Source: Ariolimax columbianus (Eukaryota; Mollusca; Gastropoda; Stylommatophora; Arionidae). From it: DNA of 64,000 nt. The stretch lies in the NCBI GenBank assembly GCA_036924085.1, contig JAVGWX010000018.1:24439848-24503847 (forward strand). Reading direction: 5' to 3'. The notes below the pieces were generated by a model. The model was not told the DNA's origin. It saw only the letters and a program-made list of their open reading frames with translations, and made no database searches. Of the stretch, positions 63,986 to 64,000 are shown piece by piece. Made by a program: the position numbers and the translations under genes. Position 1 is the stretch's first letter; each line of letters opens with the position of its first letter.

Positions 63986-64000
63986 TTAGTGTCCCCATAG

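Larger units (their letters stand above)
49216..64000 (-). repeat. Right arm of the giant inverted repeat (pairs with 32,248-49,062)
   Basis: Reverse complement of the left arm from the gap to the window end, with point differences at perhaps a few percent (judged by eye). It lacks the family A insertions at 34,457-35,017 and 46,403-47,541, has a shorter 28-bp satellite and a longer 42-bp satellite, and carries a LINE end at 61,070-61,320 that the left arm lacks. Confidence 0.95.

Overview
This window looks like intergenic and intronic DNA from an invertebrate animal, most likely a mollusc. The 18S rRNA fragment at 18.4-19.4 kb has a metazoan, mollusc-like V4 region, judged by eye from memory. 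The retrotransposon families are of the kind common in lophotrochozoans. The window is AT-rich, and almost all of its coding sequence is broken transposon. There is no bacterial gene layout. The only convincing host gene is a two-exon piece of a DUF885-type gene on the minus strand (4402-4532 and 6142-6309), with splice sites and phases that fit.

Layout. (1) 1-29.8 kb is a mosaic of non-LTR retrotransposon (LINE) fragments, two split mariner-type transposase remnants, two copies of a tRNA-derived SINE, and short-period minisatellites. (2) At 17.4-24.3 kb an old LINE (family E, minus strand) is split by one composite block. The block is a rearranged 18S::28S rRNA pseudogene followed directly by a nearly full-length family A LINE (endonuclease, reverse transcriptase, RNase H, GAA tail). 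(3) 29.8-32.25 kb is a highly diverged satellite array. (4) 32,248-64,000 is a giant inverted repeat. The left arm (32,248-49,062) and right arm (49,216-64,000) are near-identical reverse complements around a gap of exactly 100 N (49,116-49,215). Every SINE, LINE fragment, satellite and candidate exon of the left arm recurs in mirror order on the right, except a few insertions and satellite length changes.

For reference, LINE families are named here by their 3' ends. A is an I/Nimb-like element with EN, RT, RNase H and a (GAA)n tail. B and G are other RNase H-bearing LINEs. C is an EN-RT LINE with a (CCTGA)n tail. D has an (AACT)n tail. E is an EN-RT LINE with a C-terminal zinc-finger-like motif. 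CR1-like elements have a (TTAAG)n tail. Two RTE-like elements lie at 14.1-15.6 and 24.3-26.5 kb. Two further interspersed families, R-A with an (AAC)n end and R-G with a GTTCGTTC start and a 33-bp minisatellite, are unclassified.

No operon, CRISPR array or obvious new defence or biosynthetic system is present. The most interesting objects are the gap-centred inverted repeat (probably two haplotypes joined head to head, otherwise a real giant palindrome), the 18S::28S::LINE composite, a family A insertion that is present in one arm and absent in the other, and a satellite lineage that has expanded at 55, 42 and 28 bp periods.
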